A DNA stretch of 64,000 nt from positions 3,114,501 to 3,178,500 of the forward strand of contig NZ_PNCO02000001.1 in the NCBI RefSeq assembly GCF_005886105.2, written 5' to 3'. The notes under the pieces are model-generated. The model worked only from the letters and a program-made list of their open reading frames with translations, had not been told where the DNA came from and did no database searches. A program made the translations under genes and the position numbers. This DNA is from Pseudoalteromonas galatheae (GTDB taxonomy: Bacteria; Pseudomonadota; Gammaproteobacteria; Enterobacterales; Alteromonadaceae). This document shows, piece by piece, positions 46,271 to 54,909 of the stretch; positions within the stretch are counted from its first letter, which is position 1; every line of letters begins with the position of its first letter.

Positions 46271-46840
46271 ATGACTATCGCTGCCGCGCTTGCTGAGCGC
46301 AGTAACAATCAATGTGAGCTATGTACCTCAACAGATGGTCTCGAAGTATACGAAGTACCACCAGTCGCCGAGGCGCATTCTGACAAATGTGTTTATCTTT
46401 GTAGCCAGTGCAAACCACAGGTTGAAGGTCAACAGGATATCGAAGCCAACCATTGGCACTGTTTAAACGATAGTATGTGGAGCCAAGTTCCTGCTGTTCA
46501 GGTTGTTGCCTACCGTATGCTTAAGCGCCTTGCGCCGGATAATGGCTGGGCTCAAGATGCATTAGACATGCTATATCTTGAAGATGAGACTCGAGCATGG
46601 GCTGATCAAGTACTTGCAGAGGATGAAGACCTTGTTCATTTAGACAGTAACGGGGTGAAACTGAGTGCTGGTGACACAGTGACTTTGATTAAAGACTTGG
46701 ATGTGAAAGGTAGTAGCCTAGTTGCAAAACGCGGCACTGCGGTACGTAACATTCGCCTTTCGCCTTCAAACCCAGAGCATATTGAAGGCCGTGTAGAAGG
46801 TCAAAACATCGTTATTTTAACGAAGTTTGTTAAAAAATAA
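46271..46840 (+). CDS. PhnA/YjdM-domain zinc-ribbon protein
   Basis: About 189 residues from ATG 46271, chosen because GGGAAA lies 6 bases before it and the protein begins at the conserved domain. An N-terminal zinc-ribbon-like half has CELC (14-17) and CSQC (43-46). The C-terminal PhnA domain (about 118-189) contains DSNGVKLSAGDTVTLIKDL and VAKRGTAVRNIRL. E. coli YjdM (formerly PhnA) has about 111 residues, so this form has an inserted middle segment. Despite the name, a role in phosphonate use is unproven. Confidence 0.88.
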   Translation: MTIAAALAERSNNQCELCTSTDGLEVYEVPPVAEAHSDKCVYLCSQCKPQVEGQQDIEANHWHCLNDSMWSQVPAVQVVAYRMLKRLAPDNGWAQDALDMLYLEDETRAWADQVLAEDEDLVHLDSNGVKLSAGDTVTLIKDLDVKGSSLVAKRGTAVRNIRLSPSNPEHIEGRVEGQNIVILTKFVKK

Positions 46841-46865
46841 CTAGCGCAAGCTAACACGCCCCAAG

Positions 46866-47184
46866 ATAAACTGCTAAGCCTCTTCAAGATCTTATCGACT
46901 AGGGCCTGTTGATCTTTGCTGTTTGATTTTTGTTCTCCTAAGTGTGCTTTGGTCGCGACGCTCGACTTGCCGCCTAGTAATCTAGGCAAAAGTTGAGCAA
47001 CAATGAACAAAGCGCACTCAGGTGAACCCAAAGGGCAGCGCTTGATTAGCATTTCTACTGTGTTCTCGCCTGACTCACATAGAATAACTATGCTACGCAG
47101 GCTCTGCCTTGTACAAATACCAATCAAACTGCTGCAAAAACAAACTTGAAAGGTAAACAGGCCCTAGATAGCTTAGCAGTTTAT
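46866..47184. repeat. MITE-like structured element between phnA-like gene and rlmJ
   Basis: Nested inverted repeats in the 349-bp gap. Termini CTAGGGCCTGTT (46899-46910) and AACAGGCCCTAG (47156-47167) are perfect 12-bp inverted repeats about 269 bp apart. Outside them ATAAACTGCTAAGC (46866-46879) and GCTTAGCAGTTTAT (47171-47184) are a perfect 14-bp pair, the right arm followed by T residues. Inside are imperfect stems, for example GTTCTCCTAAGTGTGCTTT with AAAGCGCACTCAGGTGAAC and GCAGCGCTTGATT with AATCAAACTGCTGC. No coding capacity. Most likely a non-autonomous mobile element, perhaps inserted in the loop of a terminator. Confidence 0.6.
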
Positions 47185-47189
47185 TTTTA

Positions 47190-48032
47190 CTATTCTTCTA
47201 CTAATTGAATGCTGCGATAAAACGCACCATCATCCTCAGCCAGTAACGAAACCAGCTCTGGCAACACTTTATCCATGGTTTTCTTTAAGGTCCAAGGCGG
47301 ATTGATCACTATCATTCCAGAAGCCGTCATGCCTCGCTCTTGAGTATCTGCGCGGGTAGCAAGTTCAAACACTTGAATATTACGTACTCCGGATTCAATC
47401 AGGCTCGACTCCATGGCATCAATACGTTCACGGTCAACAACGGGATACCAGATCATATAGACGCCGGAATCAAACTTTTTGTGCGCTTTTATGATGCTTT
47501 TGACCGCAACATCATAATCGGATTTGATCTCATAAGGAGGGTCCATTAGCACGCAGGCTCTACGCGAAGCTGGTGGCACCAATCCTAATAGTCCTTTAAA
47601 ACCGTCACTCCCAGTGACGCGTAGTGACTTTTTATGTGCCGTATTTTGCTTTAACAGCTCTAGATCTTTTGGGTGTAGCTCAAAAAACCAGCCATTATCT
47701 TGACGGCGTAAGAAATGCTCCGCCACCTTAGGAGAACCGGGATAATGGCTTAATTTATCATCCTCGTTAAATGACTTTATTAATGCCACATAATCGCTAA
47801 TTGCCGACACGGATCCTGAATAATTCCACAGCTTAGCGATGCCTTGCAGATACTCCTGAGTTTTTTGTGCATCACTGCTCGCTAGCTCAAAAAAACCAGC
47901 GCCAGAGTGCGTATCCACGTAATCATATGGCTTATCTTTTTTAGCCATGTATGACAAAGCTTCTGCCAATACTAAATGTTTGATCACATCGGCAGGGTTT
48001 CCTGCATGAAAAGAATGTCGGTAACTGAGCAT
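47190..48032 (-). CDS. rlmJ: 23S rRNA (adenine-2030-N6)-methyltransferase
   Basis: 280 residues from ATG 48032 (AAGGCGGGG just before it; the longer frame upstream starts poorly), the same length as E. coli RlmJ. N-terminal MLSYRHSFHAGNPADVIKH is the family hallmark, and the catalytic N6-adenine motif is DPPYE near 164. It methylates A2030 of 23S rRNA. Confidence 0.95.
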   Translation of the reverse strand: MLSYRHSFHAGNPADVIKHLVLAEALSYMAKKDKPYDYVDTHSGAGFFELASSDAQKTQEYLQGIAKLWNYSGSVSAISDYVALIKSFNEDDKLSHYPGSPKVAEHFLRRQDNGWFFELHPKDLELLKQNTAHKKSLRVTGSDGFKGLLGLVPPASRRACVLMDPPYEIKSDYDVAVKSIIKAHKKFDSGVYMIWYPVVDRERIDAMESSLIESGVRNIQVFELATRADTQERGMTASGMIVINPPWTLKKTMDKVLPELVSLLAEDDGAFYRSIQLVEE

Positions 48033-48254
48033 AACCCCGCCTTGATAAAAATAATAACAACACAGGTGAAATAAACCTGAGCTAAATTTGAGCAATGATT
48101 CATCAATTTTTAACTTTAGACTGAATCACTTCTGAACAAAATATTCCAATATCGGCATTATCTCTTAAAAGTTGAGAAAAATCAGCAGAAAGTCGCGTAA
48201 ACACTAGCATCCTTAGCCGCTTTGTTTTACATTTGCATGACAAATCACAGTCAT

Positions 48255-48494
48255 ATGAGCGCATTAATGAATAACCAAGATCTCCAAAAACTCGACCAGT
48301 TGATTGACCAACTTTTGAGCCAAAATAACCAATTAAAAACGGAAGTTTCGGCACTGAAAGAACAAAATCAAAAACTCATCGATGAAAATGAAACCCTACA
48401 GCTTGAAATGCTAGAAAGCGAAGAAAAGCAAAAAGAATTTAGTTCATCTTTGTCTGGCCTACTTGATAAGTTGCAAACACAACAGGCTAGCTAA
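48255..48494 (+). CDS. TIGR02449-type coiled-coil protein beside zapA
   Basis: About 79 residues, almost entirely coiled coil (LDQLIDQLLSQNNQLKTEV heptads). It fits the TIGR02449 family of small ZapB-like proteins next to zapA, probably a cell-division accessory. The start is uncertain: in-frame ATGs at 48237, 48255 and 48267 lack strong ribosome sites. Its stop shares a base with the zapA start (TAATG). Confidence 0.8.
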   Translation: MSALMNNQDLQKLDQLIDQLLSQNNQLKTEVSALKEQNQKLIDENETLQLEMLESEEKQKEFSSSLSGLLDKLQTQQAS

Positions 48495-48778
48495 TGTCTG
48501 AGCAGAATAACCAAGTGACAGTGACGTTACTTGGCAAGTCACATCAATTTGCATGTGCGCCAGATCAAGAAGAAGCGCTGCATAGTGCCGTAGCGCTTTT
48601 AGACCGACGGGTAGAAGAAATGCGTAAACGCTCAACCGTTCGCAATGATCACAATGCATTACTACTCGCAGCCCTACACCTTTGTCATGATTTACAAGCA
48701 TTGGAAGCAAAGCAACAGCAAGACGCAGAGTTCGTTTCCACGCTCATCGACAAGTTAGTGCTGCCAGCAGGCGAATAA
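48494..48778 (+). CDS. zapA: Cell division protein ZapA
   Basis: 94 residues: N-terminal beta-strand domain (VTVTLLGKSHQFACAPDQEEAL) and a C-terminal helix (RNDHNALLLAALHLCHDLQ into a coiled coil), the standard ZapA plan. ZapA crosslinks FtsZ filaments in the division ring. Its stop overlaps the start of the next gene (TAATG). In enterobacteria 6S RNA follows zapA; here it does not. Confidence 0.93.
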   Translation: MSEQNNQVTVTLLGKSHQFACAPDQEEALHSAVALLDRRVEEMRKRSTVRNDHNALLLAALHLCHDLQALEAKQQQDAEFVSTLIDKLVLPAGE

Positions 48779-49758
48779 TGCCTAAATACTGGAGCAAAAC
48801 TATCTTACGTAGCACCTCTCTAATTTGGGCTATTATTTTAATGGCGGTGAGTTTTCAAAGTATCGCCGCCAGCTTAAACCAGTTCCACAAAGTCAATGAT
48901 GCGGTTTATTTTATCCAAGGAAAAAATCGTGCTTTGCAGCCTAACCAAGCTCTTATTATTGGCAAGCAGTGTGCGCTACTGGCATCCATACATGGCGACC
49001 TTGTCACCTCTGAAGCCTTAATTATTGAACTAAAAAAGCGTCTAACTGTTCCTCTTTGTTACGTAGTGTCTTTGCATTCAGATATCAAACAAGACACCAG
49101 CGTTGTGTTACTCAAACATGCTTATCCCAATATGCAATGGCTAAGCCCAACGGCAATATCAGCTACCGAATTGAAGGCAACCTTTCACTCACAACTTGAG
49201 CTTTTTGGCCAAAGCGTAGCGTTAAGTGACAAGCGAATCACATCTCTTAAGGCAAGTGAACAACCAAAGTGGCAAGCTAAGCTTACATTGGCAAAAAGCA
49301 GGATTGCAACATGGTCCAAGCTCGCCTCACAAGCCCCATCAAGTAAAGCCATAGGTAACGCTCCTAAAGCTGTGGAACTAGGAGGTTTGGTGGTTGAGCT
49401 TACTCAAGTCACGGGATTTAGCGGTCATGACATCAGTGTTTATCTGCCAAAATACCGAGGGTTGATAGCAGGTTATAGCGTGGATCAGATTCCCCTTGCG
49501 CATTTACCGCATACTACACAGTGGCAGCAAGCGATTACGCACTTTAATCGCTATGCACTTGATTGGATATTACCCGCAACAGGAAAACCCTATCGATCAG
49601 AAATGCTGCTCACTCCAGCACAATTTTTGGCTTTATTAGAGTTACAAGACACTCAGCAAGTGGTTGAAAAAATAAGTATTCTATATCCAGATAAACACAT
49701 GCAGCAACGCGCGTTATTACAGTGGCAACACTTTCAGCAGCAAAGAAATTTTGAATAA
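48778..49758 (+). CDS. Exported MBL-fold-like protein lacking zinc motif
   Basis: 326 residues with an N-terminal signal sequence (about 1-31, cut after SIAA). FHKVNDAVYFIQGKN and GGLVVELTQVTGFSGHDISVY resemble the opening strands and the GH segment of periplasmic metallo-beta-lactamase-fold hydrolases. The HxHxDH zinc motif is gone: the equivalent stretch reads VSLHSDIKQD (98-107), and the later Asp ligand is replaced (IAGYS). It may be a catalytically dead scaffold or a diverged enzyme. It is translationally coupled to zapA by a TAATG overlap. Confidence 0.7.
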   Translation: MPKYWSKTILRSTSLIWAIILMAVSFQSIAASLNQFHKVNDAVYFIQGKNRALQPNQALIIGKQCALLASIHGDLVTSEALIIELKKRLTVPLCYVVSLHSDIKQDTSVVLLKHAYPNMQWLSPTAISATELKATFHSQLELFGQSVALSDKRITSLKASEQPKWQAKLTLAKSRIATWSKLASQAPSSKAIGNAPKAVELGGLVVELTQVTGFSGHDISVYLPKYRGLIAGYSVDQIPLAHLPHTTQWQQAITHFNRYALDWILPATGKPYRSEMLLTPAQFLALLELQDTQQVVEKISILYPDKHMQQRALLQWQHFQQQRNFE

Positions 49759-49785
49759 AACTTAACCTCTCGGTATAGTTAAGGG

Positions 49786-51282
49786 ATGAACAGAGTATTA
49801 ATACAACTGAGTGGGTTAATATTATTAGCTATGCTCGCTGGATGTAAAAGCAGCAGCAGTCCACAGGTGAGCAGGCAAGCCATTTTGTCGGCTCTCACTC
49901 AAGTGCCCGCAGAAAAACCAGTCTCGCCTCCTGCTTTAGTCAAGGCAAAGCCACCTAAAGTCACTACCGTTAAAGCCCCTCTCAGAGACGATGATTTATG
50001 GCAACACATACGCCAAAAGCTCAGTTTTAATACTACATCCCACCCAAGGCTAAATAAGCGCATAAAATGGTATTTATCACAGCCTAATTACCTCAATGTG
50101 GTAAATAGGCGTGCCGCCCCTTATTTTTATCACGTAGTAAAAAAGGTCGAGCGAAAAGGCCTTCCAATTGAAATCGCATTGCTCCCATTTGTCGAAAGCG
50201 ACTTTAGGCCAAAAGCCAAATCGCAACAAAATGCGGTGGGAGTTTGGCAGCTTGTGGATGCCACTGCCTACCATTTCGGCATAAAGAAAGACGAATGGTA
50301 TGACGGTCGACAGGATGTGTTAGCATCGACCGACGCTGCGCTTGATTATTTACTGTATTTGCATGAACGCTTTGATGGCGACTGGTTACATGCGCTTGCG
50401 GCCTACAATAGCGGTGAAGGGCGCGTCAAAAAAGCCATCGCAAAAAATAGAAAAGCAGGAAAGTCGACCCACTTTTGGCATTTAACATTACCAAAAGAAA
50501 CCGCTGACTACGTACCTAAACTCTTAGCGCTCAGCCACTTACTAAAAACCTCACCCAGGGGTTTTAAAATACCAAGTTTGCCCAACAAGGCCACTACGTC
50601 GATACTTGATATTGGGCAGCAATTTGACGTCAACCAACTGGCTAAACTCAGTGGTATCAAAAAGCGTCAATTATACGCACTCAATCAAGGGATCTTAAAA
50701 CATAGAAGCTCTCCAAACGGGCCGCACAAAGTGTTATTACCATTATCTGAGCAAGCATTATTGAAAAGTGCATTTTTCAGGGAGAACTTCAGCCAAGGCT
50801 ACACCGTAAAAGCTAACGACACACTCTACCGCATCGCATTAAATGCGGGGATGAGCGTAAATGCACTAAAAGCACTAAACAATAAGACTTCCGATTTAAT
50901 CCGAGTCGGTGAAAAGCTATTAGTATCAGAGAGTAATGAGCAATTAGATTTACTCGTCGACTACGACGTAAGCCCTTATATTCAAGAAATAAAAGCTAAA
51001 CCCATACCTCAAGTGGAACATCACCACACCATAAAACAAGGTGAGTCATTGTGGACTATCAGCCGTCACTACAAGGTCGCGGTAAAAGACTTATTAAATT
51101 GGAATTCACTCACTGCACAAACCCTATTAAAACCAGGCAAGGTACTAATGGTGTTTTTACCGGCACCCGCTGCGCCAAAAAGCAATAAGACTCATCCAGC
51201 TAGTTCATCCATCTCTAGCGTTGAAGCTATCCAATCCATACTGCGCTATGGCAAGCCAAAACAAAGTGAAAGCCCAAATTAA
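49786..51282 (+). CDS. mltD: Membrane-bound lytic murein transglycosylase D
   Basis: 498 residues. Lipoprotein signal with lipobox LAGC (Cys20) targets it to the outer membrane. The SLT family 1 domain (about 115-245) has catalytic Glu137 in LPFVESDFRPKAKS, followed by NAVGVWQLVDATA and LAAYNSGEGRV. Two C-terminal LysM repeats (about 338-382 and 410-455; YTVKANDTLYRIA and HTIKQGESLWTIS) bind peptidoglycan. It cleaves glycan strands to 1,6-anhydro ends. Confidence 0.95.
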   Translation: MNRVLIQLSGLILLAMLAGCKSSSSPQVSRQAILSALTQVPAEKPVSPPALVKAKPPKVTTVKAPLRDDDLWQHIRQKLSFNTTSHPRLNKRIKWYLSQPNYLNVVNRRAAPYFYHVVKKVERKGLPIEIALLPFVESDFRPKAKSQQNAVGVWQLVDATAYHFGIKKDEWYDGRQDVLASTDAALDYLLYLHERFDGDWLHALAAYNSGEGRVKKAIAKNRKAGKSTHFWHLTLPKETADYVPKLLALSHLLKTSPRGFKIPSLPNKATTSILDIGQQFDVNQLAKLSGIKKRQLYALNQGILKHRSSPNGPHKVLLPLSEQALLKSAFFRENFSQGYTVKANDTLYRIALNAGMSVNALKALNNKTSDLIRVGEKLLVSESNEQLDLLVDYDVSPYIQEIKAKPIPQVEHHHTIKQGESLWTISRHYKVAVKDLLNWNSLTAQTLLKPGKVLMVFLPAPAAPKSNKTHPASSSISSVEAIQSILRYGKPKQSESPN

Positions 51283-51383
51283 TTGGATAGGCTTGCGTCC
51301 AAGAAGCGCACTCACGTAAACTACACGCTTTACAGGTGGATGCTAAATGGCATCACCGAATACTATTTATTTAAGGTTTACTT

Positions 51384-51872
51384 ATGCAAATTGCAAAGAA
51401 TACAGTGGTAGAGTTTCACTACACACTTCACGAAGGTGACAGCCAAATTGAGTCAAGCAAAGAAGGCGAGCCACTAAACTACCTGCACGGCACTGAAGGC
51501 ATGCTACCGGGTCTTGAAAGTGAACTTGAAGGTAAAACCGGTGGCGATAGCTTTACGGTAACTCTAACACCAGAGCAAGCCTATGGTGAATATCAAGAAG
51601 GTTTAGTACAGCGTATTCCTATTAAGCACCTTCAAGGTCTTGGTGACAGCAAAGTTTGGAAGCCAGGCATGACTGCTATTGTCGATTCAAACCAAGGTCG
51701 TCATCAAGTAAAGGTAGTAAAAGTAGGACGCTTCAATGCCGATTGTGACTTAAACCACCCATTTGCAGGCAAAACATTAACCTTTAATGTTGAGATCCTT
51801 TCTGTACGCGAAGCAACTGCAGAAGAAATTTCACATGGTCACGTGCATGCTGCTGGCGGCTGCGGACACTAA
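51384..51872 (+). CDS. slyD: FKBP-type prolyl isomerase, SlyD family
   Basis: 162 residues with SlyD order: split FKBP domain (1-70 and about 130-150) with the IF chaperone domain inserted (about 75-125). Motifs: [37 protein letters not shown] and the SlyD-like [15 protein letters not shown]. The C-terminus is a short [12 protein letters not shown] rather than the long His/Cys-rich nickel-binding tail of E. coli SlyD. Its stop overlaps the start of the SDR gene. Confidence 0.94.
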   Translation: MQIAKNTVVEFHYTLHEGDSQIESSKEGEPLNYLHGTEGMLPGLESELEGKTGGDSFTVTLTPEQAYGEYQEGLVQRIPIKHLQGLGDSKVWKPGMTAIVDSNQGRHQVKVVKVGRFNADCDLNHPFAGKTLTFNVEILSVREATAEEISHGHVHAAGGCGH

Positions 51873-52603
51873 TGATGAATAAAGTTGCCATCGTTACCGG
51901 CGGCAGCTTTGGCATTGGCGCCGCCATTGTCAACAAGCTGCTATCGCAACAGTACACTGTTTATAACCTCGATATTCAGCCCAGTGAACAAGGCATTTTT
52001 CGTCATTGTGACGTCAGCAAAGTCGCCGATGTAAAAGCAACAATTGCAGATATTGTCTCAGAGGCAGGGCAAATAGATGCGCTTGTTTCAAACGCGGGGA
52101 AACATCTGAGTGCAACAATCGAAGATACCGACGAAGCCACACTCGACGCCCTTTTTGCATTGAATGTCAAAGGTGCTTACGCTGCCATTCAAGCCGTATT
52201 ACCAAGCATGAAATCACAAGGTAGCGGTAGCATTGTATTGATGTCTTCGGATCAGGCAGTTATTGGTAAACCTAACTCCTTCGCTTATAACCTGTCTAAA
52301 TGTGCGCTTGCTTCGATGGCGAAAACCACAGCATTGGATTACGCCAAATTTAACATTCGCGCGAATGCAGTATGTCCTGGCACAATTGAAACTCCGTTAT
52401 TCCATCATGCCATTGACAATTATTGCGCGCGCAGCGGGGCTGATAAAGCAGAAATCGTTGCAGAAGAAGCTCAGTTGCAGCCATTGGGTAGATTAGGGCA
52501 ACCGCAAGAGGTTGCAGCGTTGGTCGCTTTCTTACTGAGTGAGGATGCGAGTTTTATTACAGGTAGCCTACAGAGTATTGATGGTGGTTATACCGCAAAA
52601 TAA
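51872..52603 (+). CDS. Short-chain dehydrogenase/reductase
   Basis: 243 residues of classical SDR type. NAD(P) glycine loop TGGSFGIG (9-16), SNAGKH near 82, catalytic Ser in VLMSSDQA near 130, and the YNLSK active-site Tyr/Lys near 146, with [10 protein letters not shown] after it. An Asp after the second strand (NLDIQ) favours NAD. Two adjacent ATGs overlap the slyD stop. The substrate may be a sugar or aldonolactone given the downstream amidohydrolase. Confidence 0.92.
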   Translation: MMNKVAIVTGGSFGIGAAIVNKLLSQQYTVYNLDIQPSEQGIFRHCDVSKVADVKATIADIVSEAGQIDALVSNAGKHLSATIEDTDEATLDALFALNVKGAYAAIQAVLPSMKSQGSGSIVLMSSDQAVIGKPNSFAYNLSKCALASMAKTTALDYAKFNIRANAVCPGTIETPLFHHAIDNYCARSGADKAEIVAEEAQLQPLGRLGQPQEVAALVAFLLSEDASFITGSLQSIDGGYTAK

Positions 52604-52617
52604 AAAGGAAATACTTG

Positions 52618-53451
52618 ATGAGCCTGAGAATTATTGATAGCCACCTACACTTTTTCGATTTAACGTTAGGACAATATTCTTGGCTCAAGCACAACCCGCC
52701 CGCTTGGCCTAACCTAGAAAAAATAAGACAGAACCATACCCTCACTAGTCTGCCCCAACATTCACAGTTTACACTCGAAGCCTTAGTCCATATGGAAGCT
52801 GGCTTTGATAATCAACACCCCATCAACGAGTTACACTGGTTAAATCAAGAATTAGGAAGCTTTCCTTTTAAAGCCGTGGGTTACGCACCAATTAACGCTA
52901 CGCCTGGGCAATTTAGCGCTGCCATAACGGGTTTAACACACCCTCATCTCGTGGCGATAAGAGACATCACCGAGGGCAGTGACAGCCAACGTTTATCCGC
53001 ACCTTTCGTGCACGAAAATCTCACCTATCTTGCCGAGCATGGACTACATTTTGAGGCGCAATTAGAATTTAAGCAAAGCGAAAAAGTCGACCTTTTATTA
53101 CGACTTGCCGAGCAAGAAGCTGACCTTAAAATCGTATTTAACCATGCGGGGTTTATTGACGCCACCAGCCCTTGTACAGATATATTAAGGCGCATTGGAG
53201 CGCTTAACAACGTCATGATCAAGTGCTCTGGCCTCGAAATGTTAGCAAGCCCACTAACGCTCTCTGAGTGGCTTACTCACTTAATAACACATGCTGGAGA
53301 AGAGAGCCTAATGCTGGGTTCAAATTATCCAGTTTCTCTTATGCAAAAAAGCTATTGGCAAATATGGCAGGGTTTTTTAGACGTGATAGGTATATCGTCA
53401 ACTTGGCATAAGCTCAGCCGAGACAATGCAAAAAGTTGTTATGGATTATGA
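52618..53451 (+). CDS. Amidohydrolase, L-fuconolactonase-like
   Basis: About 277 residues from ATG 52618, with AAGGA 8 bases before it. It begins with IDSHLHFFD (the metal-binding HxH of amidohydrolase 2), has KIVFNHAGFID near 178, CSGLEML, and LMLGSNYPVSL near 237, where the usual metal-coordinating Asp is replaced by Asn (SNYP for SDWP). This is the L-fuconolactonase/2-pyrone lactonase subgroup. With the upstream SDR it could oxidise a sugar and hydrolyse its lactone, which is inference. Confidence 0.85.
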   Translation: MSLRIIDSHLHFFDLTLGQYSWLKHNPPAWPNLEKIRQNHTLTSLPQHSQFTLEALVHMEAGFDNQHPINELHWLNQELGSFPFKAVGYAPINATPGQFSAAITGLTHPHLVAIRDITEGSDSQRLSAPFVHENLTYLAEHGLHFEAQLEFKQSEKVDLLLRLAEQEADLKIVFNHAGFIDATSPCTDILRRIGALNNVMIKCSGLEMLASPLTLSEWLTHLITHAGEESLMLGSNYPVSLMQKSYWQIWQGFLDVIGISSTWHKLSRDNAKSCYGL

Positions 53452-54216
53452 GCGGATCTGGACAAGATCGTAAGCAACTAGCTCAGGTACTATGCGCTGC
53501 AGTTTTTCTTCCGTTTGATCTAAGGTGTTTAAGCACTCGCAATATTCCGCCGCTTTCTCTTCTAATTGATGGGCTTTTTTCTGCAGGGATTTATCTATCT
53601 CTTTCGAAATAATCTCCATCCGTTGTCCCATATCGTTAATACGGTCTTCGATATTCCCTTCGCGAGATTTAAACGCATCCCCTAAAGAGACTAAAATGGA
53701 GCCCAACGAACCATGAACAGCAGAGTGAATTTTTTGGCTGATCTCTTTAGTAAAAAAATCATCAATTTTAGAAAGTGACTGTGGTGCGATAAAAAAGAAA
53801 TCATCTCCACGCTTAAACTTATCCATCAACGCACGTTCAACGTATTGCAACTGCGTTTTGAGCACTTCAGGTTCTTTGTCAGACATCCCCTCAACCACTT
53901 GCTCAATCGCACTCAACCCAAGGTTTACGCCATCGGTCGCCAGATTAACCAGCTCAGGAACGGTATCCCGTATTCCTATAGAATACTCGCGCACAACTTC
54001 CTCCCCTTCCTGATCTAACTCAATCCAGCGGCCTAAAATAAAAAGCTGACTATCATTGTTGATTTGAATTCGGGTTTGACCATCATCAACGATACGAATT
54101 TCGTTATCCGTAATGATGAGGCCGTGACCAAGTTCAACATCGCACTTATTTTTAGCGTGTACAGGAGACGTCAATACAGCACAAAACAAGGCTATCGCGC
54201 TGAGTAATCGATTCAT
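53446..54216 (-). CDS. DUF2884 (YggN-like) exported protein
   Basis: 256 residues. A signal peptide (about 1-22, cut after VHA) is followed by short beta strands (HGLIITDNEIRIVDDGQTRIQI) and a long helical region, the layout of DUF2884/YggN proteins of unknown periplasmic function. Three cysteines (near 25 and 226-228 region, CEC). The end overlaps the convergent amidohydrolase by 6 bp. Confidence 0.85.
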   Translation of the reverse strand: MNRLLSAIALFCAVLTSPVHAKNKCDVELGHGLIITDNEIRIVDDGQTRIQINNDSQLFILGRWIELDQEGEEVVREYSIGIRDTVPELVNLATDGVNLGLSAIEQVVEGMSDKEPEVLKTQLQYVERALMDKFKRGDDFFFIAPQSLSKIDDFFTKEISQKIHSAVHGSLGSILVSLGDAFKSREGNIEDRINDMGQRMEIISKEIDKSLQKKAHQLEEKAAEYCECLNTLDQTEEKLQRIVPELVAYDLVQIRS

Positions 54217-54395
54217 ATGGCCTCCTATATGCAGAATGTAAGACGGGAAAAAGGGATGCTTCAGGAGAGTACCAAAAGATCAAACAATCCCAAAGCCATT
54301 TTAGACAGATGAAAGTAACAAGCTATGTCTGGCTGGTAATATTAGAGATCCATACGCATGAAGATCAAAAGCAGTAGCAATACTACTAATAAGGT

Positions 54396-54899
54396 CTATT
54401 GGTAGTACCTCACTAACCTGACAAAAGCATCCGCAGTTTTAATGGTTGGATTATTTTTACCATCAGCAAACTGATACACCCAAGCGAACTGAGGTTGCCC
54501 TGCTTGGGTTGTTGCAGACCAGTAATTATTACTTTTGGTCGTTGGAAATATCGTTATATTTATCGCTGGAGTGACGCATTCATGGTACACAATACTAGCA
54601 AGCTCTTTAACGTTAGGCACTTGCCAGTCGGTAAACCCTGCAAACTGGTCTTCGTTGGCAACCACTAATGCCTGCCGCCAAGTCAGTTGCTGAGCGTTGT
54701 CTTCACAGCTTTGAGAAGTAGCGTTATAACTTTGCCCAAAGTTGCAGCGCTGCCACATTAATCCAGTTTGGCTATCAAGCACTGTGCCATTGCTATTTAC
54801 CGTATAGCGACTGGTATTGGAGCCTGTACCGACGCAAGTTTGCGCTTGGCAGACAGCAGCGAGTGACGAGGTAAATAATGTAATTGCAATGATCTTCAT
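54396..54899 (-). CDS. Exported DUF1566-domain protein
   Basis: 167 residues: signal peptide (about 1-19, cut after CQAQ) and one DUF1566 domain (about 35-165): DSQTGLMWQRC, DWQVPNVKELASIV, NYWSATT and the ending AFVRLVR. The domain occurs in surface and collagen-like (Lcl) adhesins; its activity is unknown. It follows the larger DUF1566 lipoprotein by 10 bases on the same strand, evidently as an operon. The downstream gap of 179 bp shows no gene. Confidence 0.88.
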   Translation of the reverse strand: MKIIAITLFTSSLAAVCQAQTCVGTGSNTSRYTVNSNGTVLDSQTGLMWQRCNFGQSYNATSQSCEDNAQQLTWRQALVVANEDQFAGFTDWQVPNVKELASIVYHECVTPAINITIFPTTKSNNYWSATTQAGQPQFAWVYQFADGKNNPTIKTADAFVRLVRYYQ

Positions 54900-54909
54900 A
54901 CGACGCTCC

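Noticed and set aside
48779..48900. 6S RNA expected after zapA
   Set aside because: In enterobacteria ssrS follows zapA, but here the next protein gene starts with a one-base overlap, leaving no room for it.
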